Positions 42,483 to 44,345 of a DNA stretch of 44,345 nucleotides are shown here, piece by piece. Below the pieces are notes generated by a model. That model made no database searches. It was not told the DNA's origin and saw only the letters and a program-made list of their open reading frames with translations. Origin of the DNA: an uncultured Pseudomonadota bacterium (GTDB taxonomy: Bacteria > Pseudomonadota > Gammaproteobacteria > Burkholderiales > CAIKXV01); NCBI GenBank assembly GCA_903831455.1, contig CAIKXV010000150.1, positions 1-44,345 of the forward strand. Reading direction: 5' to 3'. Made by a program: the position numbers and the translations under genes. The first letter of the stretch is position 1. Every line of letters starts with the position of its first letter.

Positions 42483-42941
42483 ATGAGCCTACGCCTCCCC
42501 CCGCTGCTTGCCGCGATCCTGCTCGCCGGCATGCCCTTCGCCGTTCCCGAGGGCCACGCCCAGGGCGGAAAACCGGTCGCGCAGACCCTGCCCGGCACGG
42601 CGCTCAAGTTCACCGACCACCAGGTCGGGACCGGTGCCGAGGCGACCGCGGGCCGCCAGGTCACGGTCCACTACACCGGCTGGCTGCACGATCCGGCCGC
42701 CCCCGAAGGCAAGGGACGCAAGTTCGACAGTTCGCGCGACAGGAACCAGCCGTTCGCCTTCGGCCTGGGCGCCGGACAGGTGATCCAGGGTTGGGACCGG
42801 GGCGTGGCCGGCATGAAGGTCGGCGGCCGGCGCACCCTGCTGATCCCGCCGGAGATGGGCTACGGTGCCCGGGGTGCGGGCGGGGTGATTCCGCCCAACG
42901 CCACGCTGCTCTTCGACGTCGAGCTGATCTCGGTGCGCTGA
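42483..42941 (+). CDS. Exported FKBP-type peptidyl-prolyl isomerase
   Basis: A 152-residue prolyl isomerase with a signal peptide ([24 protein letters not shown]). The FKBP domain contains [39 protein letters not shown] (split around the active-site FD and W), [21 protein letters not shown] and [13 protein letters not shown]. All active-site aromatic residues are present, so catalysis is likely; it should help fold exported proteins. A further ATG at 42471 is in frame (MDVP added). No ribosome binding site is obvious for either. It is divergent from rpsP. Confidence 0.93.
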   Translation: MSLRLPPLLAAILLAGMPFAVPEGHAQGGKPVAQTLPGTALKFTDHQVGTGAEATAGRQVTVHYTGWLHDPAAPEGKGRKFDSSRDRNQPFAFGLGAGQVIQGWDRGVAGMKVGGRRTLLIPPEMGYGARGAGGVIPPNATLLFDVELISVR

Positions 42942-42968
42942 GGCGTCGGGGCCCGGCTCGGCGCCACG

Positions 42969-43646
42969 ATGCGGCTGTCGATCGTCATCCCGGCCCTGGA
43001 CGAGGCCGGGGTGATCGCGGACACGCTGGAGGCCCTCGCCCCGCTCGTCGCGCGCGGCGCCGACATCGTGGTCGTCGACGGCGGCAGCCGCGACGCAACC
43101 GCGCGAATCGCCCGCGAGCACGGCGCCCGCGTCCTCGACAGCGTTCGCGGCCGCGCACGCCAGATGAATGCCGGCGCGGCGATCGCCACCGGCGACGCGC
43201 TGCTCTTCCTCCACGCCGACACCCGCCTGCCCCCGAACGCCGACCGCAGCGTGCAGGCCGCGCTCACGGGCCACCCCTGGGGGCGCTTCGACATACGCAT
43301 CGAAGGACCCGCCCGCATGCTCGTGCTCGTCGGCGCGCTGATGAACCTGCGCTCGCGCCTCACCGGCATCGCCACCGGCGACCAGGCGATGTTCATGCGG
43401 CGCGAGGTCTTCCTCGCCGCCGGCGGCTTCCCCGAGCAACCCCTGATGGAGGACATCGAATTGTCGCGGCGGCTGCGTCGCGCCGGGTGGCCGGCCTGCC
43501 TGAGGGAGCGGGCCACCACCTCCGGGCGGCGCTGGATCGAACACGGCGTCTGGCGCACCATCCTCCTGATGTGGCGCCTGCGGCTCGCGTATTTCCTCGG
43601 CGCGAGTCCGGAGCGGCTGCGGGCACGATACGAGCGTCGGGCATGA
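42969..43646 (+). CDS. TIGR04283-family glycosyltransferase
   Basis: Family 2 glycosyltransferase-like protein, 225 residues: LSIVIPALDEAGVIADTLEAL, the nucleotide-sugar motif ADIVVVDGGSRDATARIA, RARQMNAGAAIATGDALLFLHADTRLP (with the metal-binding region HAD), then FDIRIEG and the GDQAMFMRREVF...GGFPEQPLMEDIEL catalytic region. The family name refers to arsenosugar biosynthesis, but the role of most members is not established. It overlaps the next gene by 4 bp (ATGA), so the two are translationally coupled and probably work in one pathway. Confidence 0.93.
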   Translation: MRLSIVIPALDEAGVIADTLEALAPLVARGADIVVVDGGSRDATARIAREHGARVLDSVRGRARQMNAGAAIATGDALLFLHADTRLPPNADRSVQAALTGHPWGRFDIRIEGPARMLVLVGALMNLRSRLTGIATGDQAMFMRREVFLAAGGFPEQPLMEDIELSRRLRRAGWPACLRERATTSGRRWIEHGVWRTILLMWRLRLAYFLGASPERLRARYERRA

Positions 43647-44317
43647 TCCGGTCCGCGCCCCGCGCACGAACGATCCAGGTCTTCGCGCGAGCGCCCGTGG
43701 AAGGAGCGGTCAAGACCCGGCTGATCCCGGCGCTCGGTCCGGCGGGTGCCGCGCGTCTTCACGCACGGATGGTCGAGCACACGCTCGACGCGGCCCGCGG
43801 CGCCGCCCGCGAGCTCGCGGCCGAACTCCAGCTCTGGGCCACGGGCGAGGACGCCGGGGGCTGGCTCGCCACGCAGGCGCAGCGCAGGGGCGCCACGCTG
43901 CGCGCGCAGCCCGACGGCGACCTCGGCGAGCGCATGCAGGCCGCCACCTCGGCCGCGCTCGCCGACGGCGCCCGGGTCGTCCTGGTCGGCAGCGACTGCC
44001 CGGCGCGCACGCCGCAGGAGTTCGTCGAGGCCTTCGCCGCACTCGAGGAGGGGCATGACCTGGTCCTGCAGCCCGCGTGCGACGGTGGCTACACGCTGAT
44101 CGGCCTCGCGCGCGCGGCCCCCGCCCTCCTGACCGGCATGGCATGGGGAGGTCCCATGGTGTTCGCCGAGACCTGCGCGCGGGCGCGCGCCGAGGGGCTG
44201 CGTCTCGCCTGCCTTCCGGCCACGTGGGACGTGGATCGCCCGGAAGACCTGCAGCGCCTCGCGGCCCTCGGCCCGCCGTGGGCCGCGGCGATGCGCGAGG
44301 CACCGGACGGTCGGTGA
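43643..44317 (+). CDS. TIGR04282-family transferase (DUF2064)
   Basis: A 224-residue GT-A-like protein. It has VFARAPVEGAVKTRLIPALGP (nucleotide-binding N-terminal loop with KTRL), VVLVGSDCPARTPQEF, and the signature DLVLQPACDGGYTLIGLARA. Near the end is LPATWDVDRPEDL, also typical of the family. It is coupled to the TIGR04283 gene by a 4-bp overlap. Often grouped with arsenosugar synthesis genes, but this pair lacks arsM or related genes in view; the rest of the cluster may lie to the right of the window. The remaining 28 bases hold nothing identifiable. Confidence 0.92.
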   Translation: MIRSAPRARTIQVFARAPVEGAVKTRLIPALGPAGAARLHARMVEHTLDAARGAARELAAELQLWATGEDAGGWLATQAQRRGATLRAQPDGDLGERMQAATSAALADGARVVLVGSDCPARTPQEFVEAFAALEEGHDLVLQPACDGGYTLIGLARAAPALLTGMAWGGPMVFAETCARARAEGLRLACLPATWDVDRPEDLQRLAALGPPWAAAMREAPDGR

Positions 44318-44345
44318 GCGCGGCGCGCCGGCACCTGCCCGCCGC

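Overview
This 44.3 kb window is very GC-rich chromosomal DNA. Its gene content and order point to a betaproteobacterium of the Burkholderiales type. The clues are a Tim44-like/ubiE/DUF971 block, a BPSS1780-family membrane protein beside thrB and uvrD, a Bug-family solute receptor, and the leuS-lptE-holA-proA and rpsP-rimM-trmD-rplS orders. I see no insertion sequences, phage genes, tRNAs, rRNAs or CRISPR arrays.

Left part (1-22.2 kb) is mostly housekeeping. On the minus strand lie a Tim44-like protein (cut by the window edge), ubiE and a DUF971 protein. Divergent from them is phoB-phoR, whose promoter carries a clear Pho box. Then come a HIT protein, an E3 dihydrolipoamide dehydrogenase with its own lipoyl domain (no E1/E2 nearby), proA, holA, lptE and leuS, all on the minus strand. 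On the plus strand are an exported FecR-SPOR protein and uvrD, which has a near-leaderless promoter. BPSS1780, thrB and DUF2782 run back on the minus strand. A lysine-rich SWIB-domain protein, a LOG-family protein and polA follow.

Middle part (22.3-33.1 kb) is an accessory catabolic island: one long minus-strand operon of about 9.8 kb with a divergent GntR/UTRA regulator. In transcription order it encodes a split UxaA/SuyAB-type lyase, a sulfite-oxidase-family molybdoenzyme with no export signal, an iron-sulfur subunit and two haem-binding-type membrane anchors of an SDH/FRD-like complex (with a coupled 31-codon mini-ORF between the anchors), a Bug receptor, a two-subunit class I fumarase/tartrate dehydratase, the SDH/FRD-like flavoprotein and an LDH2/MDH2-type dehydrogenase. 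One chemically consistent reading is a pathway for a sulfonated C3/C4 acid such as sulfosuccinate or sulfolactate: uptake, dehydrogenation, hydration, sulfite elimination, then sulfite oxidation. This is inference. The family assignments are much firmer than the substrate.

Right part (33.3-44.3 kb): a DUF1800/DUF1501 pair, an acetolactate-synthase-like TPP enzyme, an unrecognised exported repeat-type protein, the rpsP-rimM-trmD-rplS operon, an exported FKBP-type prolyl isomerase, and two overlapping TIGR04283/TIGR04282 transferase genes. Most junctions between converging genes carry GC-rich hairpins without clear T tracts.
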